From: JAJDZL01 sp965220665
GTDB lineage: Bacteria > Pseudomonadota > Gammaproteobacteria > Arenicellales > JAJDZL01
DNA: 64,000 nt
Assembly (NCBI GenBank): GCA_965220665.1
Contig: CBDCQQ010000005.1
Location: 310,001-374,000 of the forward strand
Direction: 5' to 3'
The notes below the pieces were generated by a model. That model made no database searches. It saw only the letters and a program-made list of their open reading frames with translations, and had not been told where the DNA came from. Made by a program: the position numbers and the translations under genes. Positions 53,702 through 61,922 of this stretch are shown piece by piece (within the stretch, counting starts at the first letter, position 1; each line of letters begins with the position of its first letter).

Positions 53702-54007
53702 ATGCTATTTATGACTGTTTCACATGCGCAGAAAGAATTGCGTGCGCACTTAATGGAAAGGCGGGTAGCTCAAGGACTGACTCAAAAAGGGTTAGCGCTT
53801 CGGGCAGGAGTAAGCATCCATACTTTACGTCGGTTTGAACAGCAGGGCTCAATTTCGTTGGAATCCTTCCTCAAGATTCTGATGGTTCTGGACTCGCTGG
53901 AAGCTGTTGTCAATGCTGTCAAACCACCTGAAGAAACGTATTCGTCTATCGATGAGGTGCTTAAGTCATCCCCGCCGAAAGAGCGCAAACGAGGCTGGCG
54001 GACATGA
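53702..54007 (+). CDS. hipB: HipB-like XRE antitoxin/regulator
   Basis: The 101-residue protein has an XRE helix-turn-helix (GLTQKGLALRAGVSIHTLRR followed by FEQQG) at about residues 24-48 and a basic C-terminus. It precedes and overlaps a HipA kinase gene by four bases (ATGA), as HipB does. It should repress the operon and restrain HipA. The AT-rich 180 bases upstream presumably contain its promoter; I saw no classical TATCC-n8-GGATA operator. Confidence 0.88.
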   Translation: MLFMTVSHAQKELRAHLMERRVAQGLTQKGLALRAGVSIHTLRRFEQQGSISLESFLKILMVLDSLEAVVNAVKPPEETYSSIDEVLKSSPPKERKRGWRT

Positions 54008-55242
54008 ATTTTCTGTCTGTAAGTGAGGTTAAGATCGAATTGTCTTTCGGCGACACAGTTTTGTCCGTGGGTCGATTGGCGTCACGACAAAACAAGAATT
54101 ATTTCCAATATGACGATGAGTTTCTTGACCACGGGTATGAAATTTCTCCATTTAGGTGTCCTCTATCCCCCGGTCTGAAGACATTCGATTCCAACCTGTT
54201 TGACGGTTTGCCTGGCGTGTTCTATGACAGCCTCCCTGATGGGTGGGGGCGTTTGCTGCTTGATCGAAAAATGCGCTCCTTGGGAGTTTTACCACAACAG
54301 TTGTCAGCACTTGACCGATTACGCTATGTCGGAGAATCAGGCATGGGTGCACTGGTATATACCCCCAGTGAAACTGAATATGCCATGCAAGATGAATTGA
54401 TCTTGGATTCGCTTGCAAGTGCTGTGGAACAAATTCTTGAAGGCGAAGCCAGTGAAGTCATCGAAAAACTCATCTCATTGAACGGGTCTTCCGCTGGCAC
54501 TCGTCCAAAAGCCATGATAGGTGTCGATACACATAAACAGAAAATTGTCCACGGAGTACAAAACTTGGGACACGATTACGACCCGTGGCTGGTTAAATTC
54601 CCAAATACCAGCGACGGCAAGGATGCTGGCGTAATCGAATTTGTTTATGCGAAAATGGCAATTGATGCAGGCGTTGAGATGGAAAATGTGTATCTATTTC
54701 CTTCTCAAACAGGCCCAGGTTACTTTGCAACAAAGCGCTTCGACCGGAACGTCGACAAACGAGTCCACTGCCACAGTGCTTGCGGTCTGCTGCATTCGGA
54801 TTTCCGCATACCTTCGCTTGACTACGAGCACCTGATTGAACTAACGATGGTGTTGACTAAAGATATCCGTGAAGCGGAAAAAATGTTCCGCTTAGCTGTG
54901 TTCAACGTGCTGGCACACAACCGCGATGATCATTCAAAAAACTTCAGTTTTGTGATGGATTCAACAGGAAGCTGGAAACTTTCGCCGGCTTACGATTTGA
55001 CGTTTGCCTCAGGCCCAAATGGCGAACAAAGTACGATGGTATTTGGTAAAGGCAGAAATATCGAAATATCAGATTTAATTGAACTTGGGATCGAATCAAA
55101 ACTTTCTCATTCTCTTGTAGATTCCGTGATCGAACAAACCAGGTCTGCACTCAATCGATGGCGAGTACTCGCATCAAACTATGGTGTCCGTTCAACTAAC
55201 GTCAACCTCATTCAAACAAGAATAGACCAAGCACACGTGTAA
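54004..55242 (+). CDS. hipA: HipA-like serine/threonine kinase toxin
   Basis: The 412-residue protein has an N-terminal HipA domain (LSPGLKTFDSNLFDGLPGVF and YDSLPDGWGRLLLDR). The kinase part has SSAGTRPKAMIG, the P-loop-like Ser region, WLVKFPN with the ATP-binding Lys, VYLFPSQTGPGYFATKRFDR, the catalytic NVLAHNRDDHSKNFSFVMD and LSPAYDLTFASG with the metal Asp. HipA phosphorylates glutamyl-tRNA synthetase or other targets and causes growth arrest. All catalytic motifs are present, so this is one of the intact toxins in the window. Confidence 0.92.
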   Translation: MNFLSVSEVKIELSFGDTVLSVGRLASRQNKNYFQYDDEFLDHGYEISPFRCPLSPGLKTFDSNLFDGLPGVFYDSLPDGWGRLLLDRKMRSLGVLPQQLSALDRLRYVGESGMGALVYTPSETEYAMQDELILDSLASAVEQILEGEASEVIEKLISLNGSSAGTRPKAMIGVDTHKQKIVHGVQNLGHDYDPWLVKFPNTSDGKDAGVIEFVYAKMAIDAGVEMENVYLFPSQTGPGYFATKRFDRNVDKRVHCHSACGLLHSDFRIPSLDYEHLIELTMVLTKDIREAEKMFRLAVFNVLAHNRDDHSKNFSFVMDSTGSWKLSPAYDLTFASGPNGEQSTMVFGKGRNIEISDLIELGIESKLSHSLVDSVIEQTRSALNRWRVLASNYGVRSTNVNLIQTRIDQAHV

Positions 55243-55539
55243 TCGAATTGATTTTGGTTCGCAATGTGCTTAGGTAACAATGCAACACGCTACTCGATTT
55301 TGATGATGTGAACCACTACACTCCACTTCCAGATTGTCGATCTTTCTTCAGTCATTCAATCAAACAACTCGAGACGCTAATTTATCGAGTGAGCATCTGA
55401 AGTAAAGTAATCTTTGATGCTGGAGATTTTTCTGTGTTTGATTGTGTTGTAAAATCGCTACTTAAACAATTGAGTCATTGATCAGCACTCATTTTACAAT
55501 TGAATTCAAACTGCAATACCGTCGAAGGTTCAAGGCACA

Positions 55540-56208
55540 ATGATAAAAAAACAGGCGGCAAAATTTGATTCAGATTCAGTTCGGGCAACCTATCAAGACG
55601 TGCTGAATGCACCACCACATAAGGTTGCAGAAATTGTCGGCGGCAAACTATACACTCATCCCAGACCAGCACCTGTTCATGCAATAGCCAGTACGGGACT
55701 TGGGAGTCGTCTCGGTATTCCTTTTCACTTTGGCGAAGGTGGACCTGGCGGTTGGTGGATCATCGTCGAACCTGAACTCCATCTGGGTGAGGACATTGTA
55801 GTACCAGACATTGCAGGATGGCGACGCGTAAGAATGCCCAGCATTCCGACTACTGCCTACTTCACCTTAGTGCCGGATTGGGTGTGTGAGGTGCTTTCTC
55901 CGTCGACCCGTAAACTTGATCTGGGCGGAAAAAGTGCGGTCTACGCCCGCGAAGGCGTTAGTTATTTTTGGTTGGTGGACCCAATTGACCGCTCATTAGA
56001 GGCATTCAGGCTACACGAAACGCAGTGGGTGTTGATTGACAAACTGTTTGATGATGCACCAGTTTCGCTGCCGCCGTTTGAGGCAATCACTTTCAGTCTC
56101 GCTGATTTATGGCCACCGCATTCTGTGCATAGAGATTTACCGAGAAAAGAACGACCACGCAGGCCAAAGTCTCATTCTGAGCCAGAGTTTGCTGAGAGTG
56201 CGAAGTGA
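55540..56208 (+). CDS. Uma2 (DUF820) PD-(D/E)XK nuclease-fold protein
   Basis: The 222-residue protein has VAEIVGGKLYTHPRPAP, IIVEPELHLGEDIVVPDIAG, PDWVCEVLSPST (the conserved E..SPS motif), KSAVYAREGVSYFWLVDP and ADLW. These define Uma2-family putative nucleases, common in cyanobacteria and in mobile or toxin-rich regions of other bacteria. The biological role is unknown. It is alone, about 300 bases past hipA, with AAGG before ATG 55540. The C-terminus is a basic, Pro-rich tail. Confidence 0.88.
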   Translation: MIKKQAAKFDSDSVRATYQDVLNAPPHKVAEIVGGKLYTHPRPAPVHAIASTGLGSRLGIPFHFGEGGPGGWWIIVEPELHLGEDIVVPDIAGWRRVRMPSIPTTAYFTLVPDWVCEVLSPSTRKLDLGGKSAVYAREGVSYFWLVDPIDRSLEAFRLHETQWVLIDKLFDDAPVSLPPFEAITFSLADLWPPHSVHRDLPRKERPRRPKSHSEPEFAESAK

Positions 56209-56857
56209 AGTTCATCGACTCAATCAGGCATCCTCTGAGAGAGGCATTACATTTTTCACGTTGACACCGAACCGCAGCGGTAAAGCTTCGTCTCCGATTT
56301 CTCTAAACATCACTTCTTCATCGAGTCTGTTGTCACCAAGTCTGGCAACGTGAAACAAAATTCAACCGGCTGTTGAGTTTCAATGCGATTTATCGTAATG
56401 ACGACTTATGCGTTGGATCGAGTGTACGGATGTGTGCTATTGCAAATTCGTCAACGCGCTCCGCCTAGCACACTCGATTGCAGTGAAAATCTGCAGTTAG
56501 TGCGCATCAGTGCAGGTAAATGTCCATCATTGCACCGCTCTTTGCAATGATGACGACACTGATCTGTTACAACAGTTCAAGGCACTATGGCACTCGAACT
56601 GAGTTCATCAGTACATCTTGGTGCGTTGGGCTAATAAATGTGGCAGAAGCTCAACTCAGCGACATAACGAGACTGTGCCTTAATTGTCAGACAAATTCAA
56701 TGCAGCGCCATATCGGATAAGGTGACTGCATGGCAAATGAGTACAGAGAAAGCCAATACCAAAGAGAAGTGGTAGTTTTTAACTCAGGTTGCTCTCAGCA
56801 AATTGAAACACTTTCATACGACACTAGACCATCGACAATATGCCTGTCGCTCGTGAC
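56209..56857. other. gene-poor stretch between Uma2 and phnX
   Basis: No intact gene is seen. On the minus strand, from about 56368 to a TGA at 56226-56224, a frame reads ARLGDNRLDEEVMFREIGDE and then ALPLRFGVNVKNVMPLSEDA. This has the look of the C-terminal end of a real protein whose rest is frameshifted or deleted; I do not recognise the family. The remainder of the stretch shows nothing I can support. Confidence 0.35.
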
Positions 56858-57700
56858 TTATGGCCTTTCTCCACGTGCCAGTCTTGCATTCACGTCATCA
56901 ATGATGGCAGGCAGTTCTGTGAACTCGTTAATGACATAGTGAGAACCACACTTCTCAAGCATATCCCTGGAATGAGCAAGCCTTCGAGCATACTCTTTTT
57001 CAGACATTGATTCCCATTCCTCTATGGTATTGATGTTCATGTAGTTGCTGTATCCTGCAATCCCAACAGACCAGCAGCCCGCTGCCAGACCTTCACCTAC
57101 GCCGCCTACTGTATCGTCGACTTTAACGACCGCCTCGATTGGCCATACATCAAGCATATCGAGATTTCGATAGATCATGAAAGGTCTAGGGCGAGCACCA
57201 TGAAATACTTCATCACCGGCGACGGTAACGTCCGGTTTGTAACCCTGTTTGGCTGCATCTGCAGCCAGAATTTCGACCATACTCTTTGTAAATCCCGTAG
57301 TCGAGCCGATTTTGATTCCATCTTTTTGAAACTGTTGGGTTAATTCTGCGACCCCTGGGAGTAGTTTCGTATATCGACTTAAACAGGAGAGTTGCATCGG
57401 AACAAAATCAGCAAAAACTGCATCAACATCTTTTTGAGACGGCTCGGCATCGTATATCTTTGTCCATCTGTCTCTGATCTCTGGCACTTCCATCAGTGCG
57501 GCGATATGCAAGTCCTTCCTAAGTCCCATTGGACCGCGCGCTTCTTCCATAGAGATATCCACGCCGTGTTTTGCAAAAGCTTCAACAAATACAATCGCTG
57601 GTGCGATCACGAATGCATCTGCTGTTGTTCCGCTCCAATCAAGAATCAGGCCCTTAACCTTGCCCTGATATGTTCTTTTATAAACGTACTCTGATTTCAT
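56858..57700 (-). CDS. phnX: phosphonoacetaldehyde hydrolase (phosphonatase)
   Basis: The 280-residue HAD-superfamily enzyme reads VKGLILDWSGTTADAFVIAP with nucleophile Asp 21, then GPMGLRKDLHIAALM with Lys 62. The 41-residue spacing matches Asp12 and Lys53 of the Bacillus cereus enzyme, whose Lys forms the Schiff base. GSTTGFTKSMVEIL and VVKVDDTVGGVGEG supply the remaining HAD motifs, and ARPRPFMIYRNLD is specific to PhnX. It cleaves phosphonoacetaldehyde to acetaldehyde and phosphate, the last step of AEP degradation. It is co-oriented with the class III PLP enzyme upstream. Confidence 0.95.
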   Translation of the reverse strand: MKSEYVYKRTYQGKVKGLILDWSGTTADAFVIAPAIVFVEAFAKHGVDISMEEARGPMGLRKDLHIAALMEVPEIRDRWTKIYDAEPSQKDVDAVFADFVPMQLSCLSRYTKLLPGVAELTQQFQKDGIKIGSTTGFTKSMVEILAADAAKQGYKPDVTVAGDEVFHGARPRPFMIYRNLDMLDVWPIEAVVKVDDTVGGVGEGLAAGCWSVGIAGYSNYMNINTIEEWESMSEKEYARRLAHSRDMLEKCGSHYVINEFTELPAIIDDVNARLARGERP

Positions 57701-57936
57701 GTGCTGCTGCCTCTAACGAGTTCGAATACTACTCAAATGTCTTAAAAAATTTCCAACCGACCGCAGAAAAGCAAAAAATCCCTGTTGGGTATCCGCAAGA
57801 AGTTCCAAGGGGGTATCGATTAGAGTGGCAATTTTAATTTATCGATGGGGAATTTTTATAGATTTATAGACTCAGCCGCCATTTGTTCCCATTGTTGCAT
57901 GATAAATATATCAATGGGTATACAACTTGAACTTGA

Positions 57937-59304
57937 TCAAGAGTTCTGTGCTCTCGCAGAAATAACCCCAATCGCTTTGATCAATATGTCTAACGCCCTG
58001 TCCAAATCTTTTTGAGAAATGTTTAGTGGCGGAGCTAGCGTCAACACAGTTCCCATCGATACCTTGAAACTCAAGCCCGATTGCAAGCAGGCGTACAGAA
58101 CTTCACTGGCCAATTTTTTACCATCGTATTGCTCGTCATCCAACTCAATACCAAGCAGCAATCCAAGCCCACGAATATCCGAAACACAATTGAATTTGTG
58201 TAGATTTGCTTGAAGATGACGCCGGACTTCTCGTCCGAGAATATTGGAACGTTCCGCTAGATTTTCCTCAACGATGATTTCTAATGTAGCCAATCCTGCG
58301 GCACAGGCGACCGGATTTTTCTCATGGGTATAGTGCCCAATAGAACGGTCTTGAACAACGTTAAATTCCTCTTTTGCAATGACAGCAGCCAATGGGAATA
58401 CTCCTCCACCAAGCCCTTTTCCCAAAACCAGCAGATCAGGAGTAATTTCATAATGCTCAAAAGCAAACAAGGTTCCAGTTCGTCCGAGCGAATGCGGAAT
58501 TTCATCCAGAATCAGCAGGGCATTGTGCTTATCGCACGCCTCTCGAACCCGATGCCAGTATTCAACCGGCGGAAAGTACGGCACACTGGAAACAGTTTCG
58601 GACACAACTGCCGCGACATCGCCTTCCTTTCCCAGTACATAGTCCACATAATCCGCACACTGCAGATTGCAACTCCCGTTACATTTGAAAGGACAAGTGG
58701 CAGGATTGGGTGGTGGCACATGCTCAGTACCCGGCAATAAGGGACCGGCGTTTTTTCGAAAATCGGCTTCTCCTCCAATTGAAATGGCATCAAGAGACGC
58801 ACCATGAAATGAATCCCACATGGATATTGTTTTGAATCTACTAGTCACCATACGGGCAATTTTCAAAGCCATGCCAATTGCGCTGGTACCGCCAGGGGCA
58901 AATAGCACCCGACCTAAATCAGAAGGTGTAAGGTCAATGAGTTTTTGGGCCAGTTCAATGGCCGGAACATTGGTAAAACGACGTGGGCAGAACGGCAATG
59001 TATCCAACTGATTTCGAATTGCTTCAAGAATCTTCGGATGCTGATATCCAATTTGATGCACACTGTTTCCGTGAAAGTCGATGTACCGACCCCCTCGAAT
59101 ATTTGTAACTTCAGACCCTTTAGCACCAACTAGAACATCAAGACATGGCGTTGATAGTGATTGATGCAAGAACAATTTCTCATCTCTTTCCAGCCAGTCC
59201 AACGTGCCAGGATCATCAATCTGCTGACGCCAGGAGGCTCTTTCCAGAGACAGGTTGGTATCCCCTTCAGAGTGCAGTGTGTCAGATTTTTCATTGATAT
59301 TCAC
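57937..59304 (-). CDS. class III PLP enzyme, probable (R)-1-hydroxy-2-aminoethylphosphonate ammonia-lyase (PbfA-like)
   Basis: The 455-residue fold-type I class III protein has GNSVHQIGYQHP, LFAPGGTSAIGMALKIAR, SFHGASLDAISIGG, LILDEIPHSLGRTG and the PLP-Lys loop LLVLGKGLGGGVFPLAAVIA, followed by GHYTHEKNPVACAAG. Neighbouring phnX and AEP transport genes point to PbfA, which converts (R)-1-hydroxy-2-aminoethylphosphonate to phosphonoacetaldehyde and ammonia. An AEP transaminase of unusual class is the alternative, because no phnW is visible. The CPFKCNGSCNLQC stretch is Cys-rich and notable. The start is GTG 59304. A 236-base gap, in which I see no gene, separates it from phnX. Confidence 0.78.
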   Translation of the reverse strand: MNINEKSDTLHSEGDTNLSLERASWRQQIDDPGTLDWLERDEKLFLHQSLSTPCLDVLVGAKGSEVTNIRGGRYIDFHGNSVHQIGYQHPKILEAIRNQLDTLPFCPRRFTNVPAIELAQKLIDLTPSDLGRVLFAPGGTSAIGMALKIARMVTSRFKTISMWDSFHGASLDAISIGGEADFRKNAGPLLPGTEHVPPPNPATCPFKCNGSCNLQCADYVDYVLGKEGDVAAVVSETVSSVPYFPPVEYWHRVREACDKHNALLILDEIPHSLGRTGTLFAFEHYEITPDLLVLGKGLGGGVFPLAAVIAKEEFNVVQDRSIGHYTHEKNPVACAAGLATLEIIVEENLAERSNILGREVRRHLQANLHKFNCVSDIRGLGLLLGIELDDEQYDGKKLASEVLYACLQSGLSFKVSMGTVLTLAPPLNISQKDLDRALDILIKAIGVISARAQNS

Positions 59305-59671
59305 GGTGTAATTCTCTCGACGTTTTCAGTGCTTCTGTTTATATGCAATGAAGAATAAGCGTACACAGCAATATTGAAATTAACAGAGTAGATTCACGAT
59401 GGGACAAGCTTATTCTTCCAAAAAGCTTTTGCACCCTCTTCCTTCAAAATCAGACAAATTATTCAATTTATACAAATAGCTTTAATCAGTTGCATTACAC
59501 CTAACTAGCTGATTTTATTTAACATCACTATTCATAAAATAAAATTTTGCGATTTGCGAAATGTGTGGATAATTGGAAGTTGACAATATGTTTTCTAAAT
59601 TAAGTTAATATTAGGTTCCCGAATCGAAGTATAAAGTTTGATTCACCCTATACAGAATGGAGGTAGCTTTT
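59305..59671. promoter_or_regulatory. divergent promoter region of the AEP locus
   Basis: This AT-rich region lies between the divergent PLP-enzyme gene and the binding-protein gene. A TTGACA at 59580-59585 with a TAATAT about 20 bases later is a possible promoter for the binding-protein gene, although the spacing is long. GGAGGT at 59659-59664 is the ribosome-binding site that fixes its ATG. I saw no regulator gene beside it. Confidence 0.45.
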
Positions 59672-60709
59672 ATGAACTACTATCTCAGACTAAGGACCAT
59701 CATAACCTCTTTGGTTGCAATGGTTGCTCTGATAGGTACTGCCGTTGCGCAGGATGAGTTAATTGTCTACACGGCAATTGAAGCGGATGAACTTGCCATG
59801 TTTGAGCAAGAATTTGAAGCTGACAACCCCAACATTGATTTGAAATGGGGAGCTAGGGACTCGACAGGTATTATTACTGCCAAACTTCTAGCTGAAAAAG
59901 ACAATCCTCAAGCCGATATCGTTTGGGGACTGGCTGCAACCAGCCTGGTGTTTCTCGCCAATGAAGATTACTTTGAAGGTTATTCTCCAAAGGGTGTAGA
60001 AATGCTGGATCCTAAGTACGTTGATCCGACTATGGACCCACCGCTGTGGGTTGGCCAAAGAGCCTGGATCGCGTCAATCTGCTACAACACCGTTGAAGGT
60101 GAAAAGAATGGGGTTCCTCAACCTTCATCGTGGCAGGATCTGACCAAACCTGAGTATCAGGGCCATGTTGTCATGCCGAATCCAAATTCTTCCGGTACAG
60201 GTTTTCTCGATGTGTCGAGTTGGCTCCAAATCTGGGGTGAAGAAGACGGTTGGGCATTCATGGATTCCTTGCATGAAAATATTGCTTGGTACACACACTC
60301 TGGCTCCAAGCCGTGCAAGCAGGCTGCTGCCGGAGAAATTACTGTCGGAGTTTCCTTCGCATACCGTGGTGCAAAACTGAAAAATCAAGGCGCACCGGTT
60401 GAAGTGATTGCTCCAGCAGAAGGTGTTGGCTGGGACTTGGAAGCCTTTGGAATTGTCAAGGGTGCCAAAAACATGGCAGCTGCAAAAGTACTTGCAGATT
60501 GGTCAGTTACCAAAAAGGCGAATGAGATTTACAACCGTGAATATGCAGTCGTCGCAATGCCTGGTGTCGCTCAAGAAGTCGAGAACTTTCCGCCGATGAT
60601 TCTTGAGAAGATGATCAATAACGATTTTGCATGGGCCGCTGGAAATCGCCAAAGGATTCTGTCCGAATGGCAAAACCGGTACGGCGCAAAATCGGAACCA
60701 AAATCCTAG
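59672..60709 (+). CDS. aepX: 2-aminoethylphosphonate-type ABC substrate-binding protein (AepX/PhnS2-like)
   Basis: The 345-residue protein has a signal peptide (to about AVAQ-DEL, residue 26). It continues ELIVYTAIEADELAMFEQEF, DIVWGLAATSLVFLANEDYF, QRAWIASICYN, MPNPNSSGTGFLDVSSWLQI and SGSKPCKQAAAGEITVGVSF, matching the putative AEP-binding protein family (PhnS2; AepX in Pseudomonas). The start at 59672 follows GGAGGT by seven bases. It captures AEP in the periplasm for the ATPase and permease downstream. Two hairpins follow the stop and may raise its expression over the later genes. Confidence 0.88.
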   Translation: MNYYLRLRTIITSLVAMVALIGTAVAQDELIVYTAIEADELAMFEQEFEADNPNIDLKWGARDSTGIITAKLLAEKDNPQADIVWGLAATSLVFLANEDYFEGYSPKGVEMLDPKYVDPTMDPPLWVGQRAWIASICYNTVEGEKNGVPQPSSWQDLTKPEYQGHVVMPNPNSSGTGFLDVSSWLQIWGEEDGWAFMDSLHENIAWYTHSGSKPCKQAAAGEITVGVSFAYRGAKLKNQGAPVEVIAPAEGVGWDLEAFGIVKGAKNMAAAKVLADWSVTKKANEIYNREYAVVAMPGVAQEVENFPPMILEKMINNDFAWAAGNRQRILSEWQNRYGAKSEPKS

Positions 60710-60726
60710 AGCAATCCAGGACCTAG

Positions 60727-60744
60727 TTGTCGATTATTCGACAA
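60727..60744 (+). terminator. hairpin 1 between binding-protein and ATPase genes
   Basis: TTGTCGA (60727-60733) and TCGACAA (60738-60744) form a perfect 7-bp stem with a TTAT loop, 17 bases after the binding-protein stop. No T run follows, so attenuation or mRNA stabilisation is more likely than full termination. Confidence 0.5.
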
Positions 60745-60765
60745 TCTACAATTATTGGATAAATT

Positions 60766-60795
60766 CCGGGGGCAGTGATATTCACTGACCCTCGG
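60766..60795 (+). terminator. hairpin 2 between binding-protein and ATPase genes
   Basis: CCGGGGGCAGTGA and TCACTGACCCTCGG (60766-60795) pair around a TAT loop with one bulge and one mismatch. The inner CAGTGA/TCACTG stem is perfect. It lies just before the ATPase start and may help set unequal expression of the binding protein and permease. Confidence 0.5.
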
Positions 60796-60825
60796 AATTA
60801 TCTCTTGACACACCGGATCAATGGG

Positions 60826-61914
60826 ATGTCAAGTTCCGATTCATATCTGCTTATTCAAAATTTGACGAAACGCTTTGGGGAGTTTGAAGCGTTAAGTCAG
60901 GTTTCTCTCGAGGTCGATCAAAGCGAACTCATTTGTTTGTTAGGCCCGTCGGGGTGTGGCAAAACAACAGTCTTGCGTTGCATCGCTGGCCTGGAAACCC
61001 CAACTGTAGGCACTATCGTACAAAACGGAGTGGACATCACATCGCTGCCGCCAGAGGACCGAGACTTTGGAATCGTCTTTCAGTCCTACGCCTTATTCCC
61101 GAATTTAACCGTCAATGAAAATCTTGGATTTGGTCTGGCAAATCGTAAACTGCCGAAACAGAAAATCCAGGAAAGAGTCCAGCAATTGATTGCTACGGTG
61201 GGACTTGAGGGCCATAGTGATAAATATCCCGGACAACTGTCAGGAGGCCAGCAGCAGCGAGTCGCCTTGGCAAGAGCGCTTGCGACATCACCCGGATTGC
61301 TGCTGCTCGATGAACCGCTTTCAGCGCTTGATGCAAAAGTTCGACAACGACTGCGTCGAGAGATCCTTGATCTGCAGCGAAAGATTGGTATTACCACTGT
61401 ACTCGTTACCCACGACCAGGAAGAAGCGCTGACGATGGGCGACCGGATCGTTGTGATGGACCACGGAGTGATCGCACAGACCGGCACTCCACAGGAGATA
61501 TATAGCAACCCGACAACTCCTTTTGTAGCAAACTTCATTGGAAAAATGAATTTTCTTGATGGTATTGCGTCGGGCAACGGTGAAGTCGCAGTCAATCAGT
61601 TCAGTTTCGACTGTGCCCAAGCCACTGCAACATTGTCTTTGGGCGATCGCGTACTGTTATGCATCCGCCCTGAAGACATCGTTATTTATAACTCGGATTT
61701 CGATAACAATGAAATCAACTGCAATAATGCGATTGTTATCGATACTGAATTTCTCGGATCTGTTTTTCGGGTTCGCCTCGCCTTTGAAGAGAGCAGTTCG
61801 ACAGAATTCATTGCTGAGTTACCGCCTTCCGATATGCGTTCACTGGAAATTGAGAGTGGTACAAATGTATCCATCAAGTTTCCACCCGAGAGGCTGCACG
61901 TCTATCTAGCCTAG
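60826..61914 (+). CDS. aepV: AEP-type ABC transporter ATPase (AepV/PhnT2-like)
   Basis: The 362-residue ATPase has Walker A CLLGPSGCGKTT, Q-loop VFQSYALFPNLTVNENLGFG, signature LSGGQQQRVALARAL, Walker B LLLDEPLSALDAKVR and H-loop VTHDQEEALTMGDRI. A C-terminal TOBE domain follows (VLLCIRPEDIVIYNS and TEFLGSVFRVRLAFE). I start at ATG 60826; the frame is open further upstream, but hairpin 2 lies there. This Fbp/Pot-like ATPase type is that of PhnT2. It energises the double-length permease that follows by eight bases. Confidence 0.88.
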   Translation: MSSSDSYLLIQNLTKRFGEFEALSQVSLEVDQSELICLLGPSGCGKTTVLRCIAGLETPTVGTIVQNGVDITSLPPEDRDFGIVFQSYALFPNLTVNENLGFGLANRKLPKQKIQERVQQLIATVGLEGHSDKYPGQLSGGQQQRVALARALATSPGLLLLDEPLSALDAKVRQRLRREILDLQRKIGITTVLVTHDQEEALTMGDRIVVMDHGVIAQTGTPQEIYSNPTTPFVANFIGKMNFLDGIASGNGEVAVNQFSFDCAQATATLSLGDRVLLCIRPEDIVIYNSDFDNNEINCNNAIVIDTEFLGSVFRVRLAFEESSSTEFIAELPPSDMRSLEIESGTNVSIKFPPERLHVYLA

Positions 61915-61922
61915 TACCTGAA

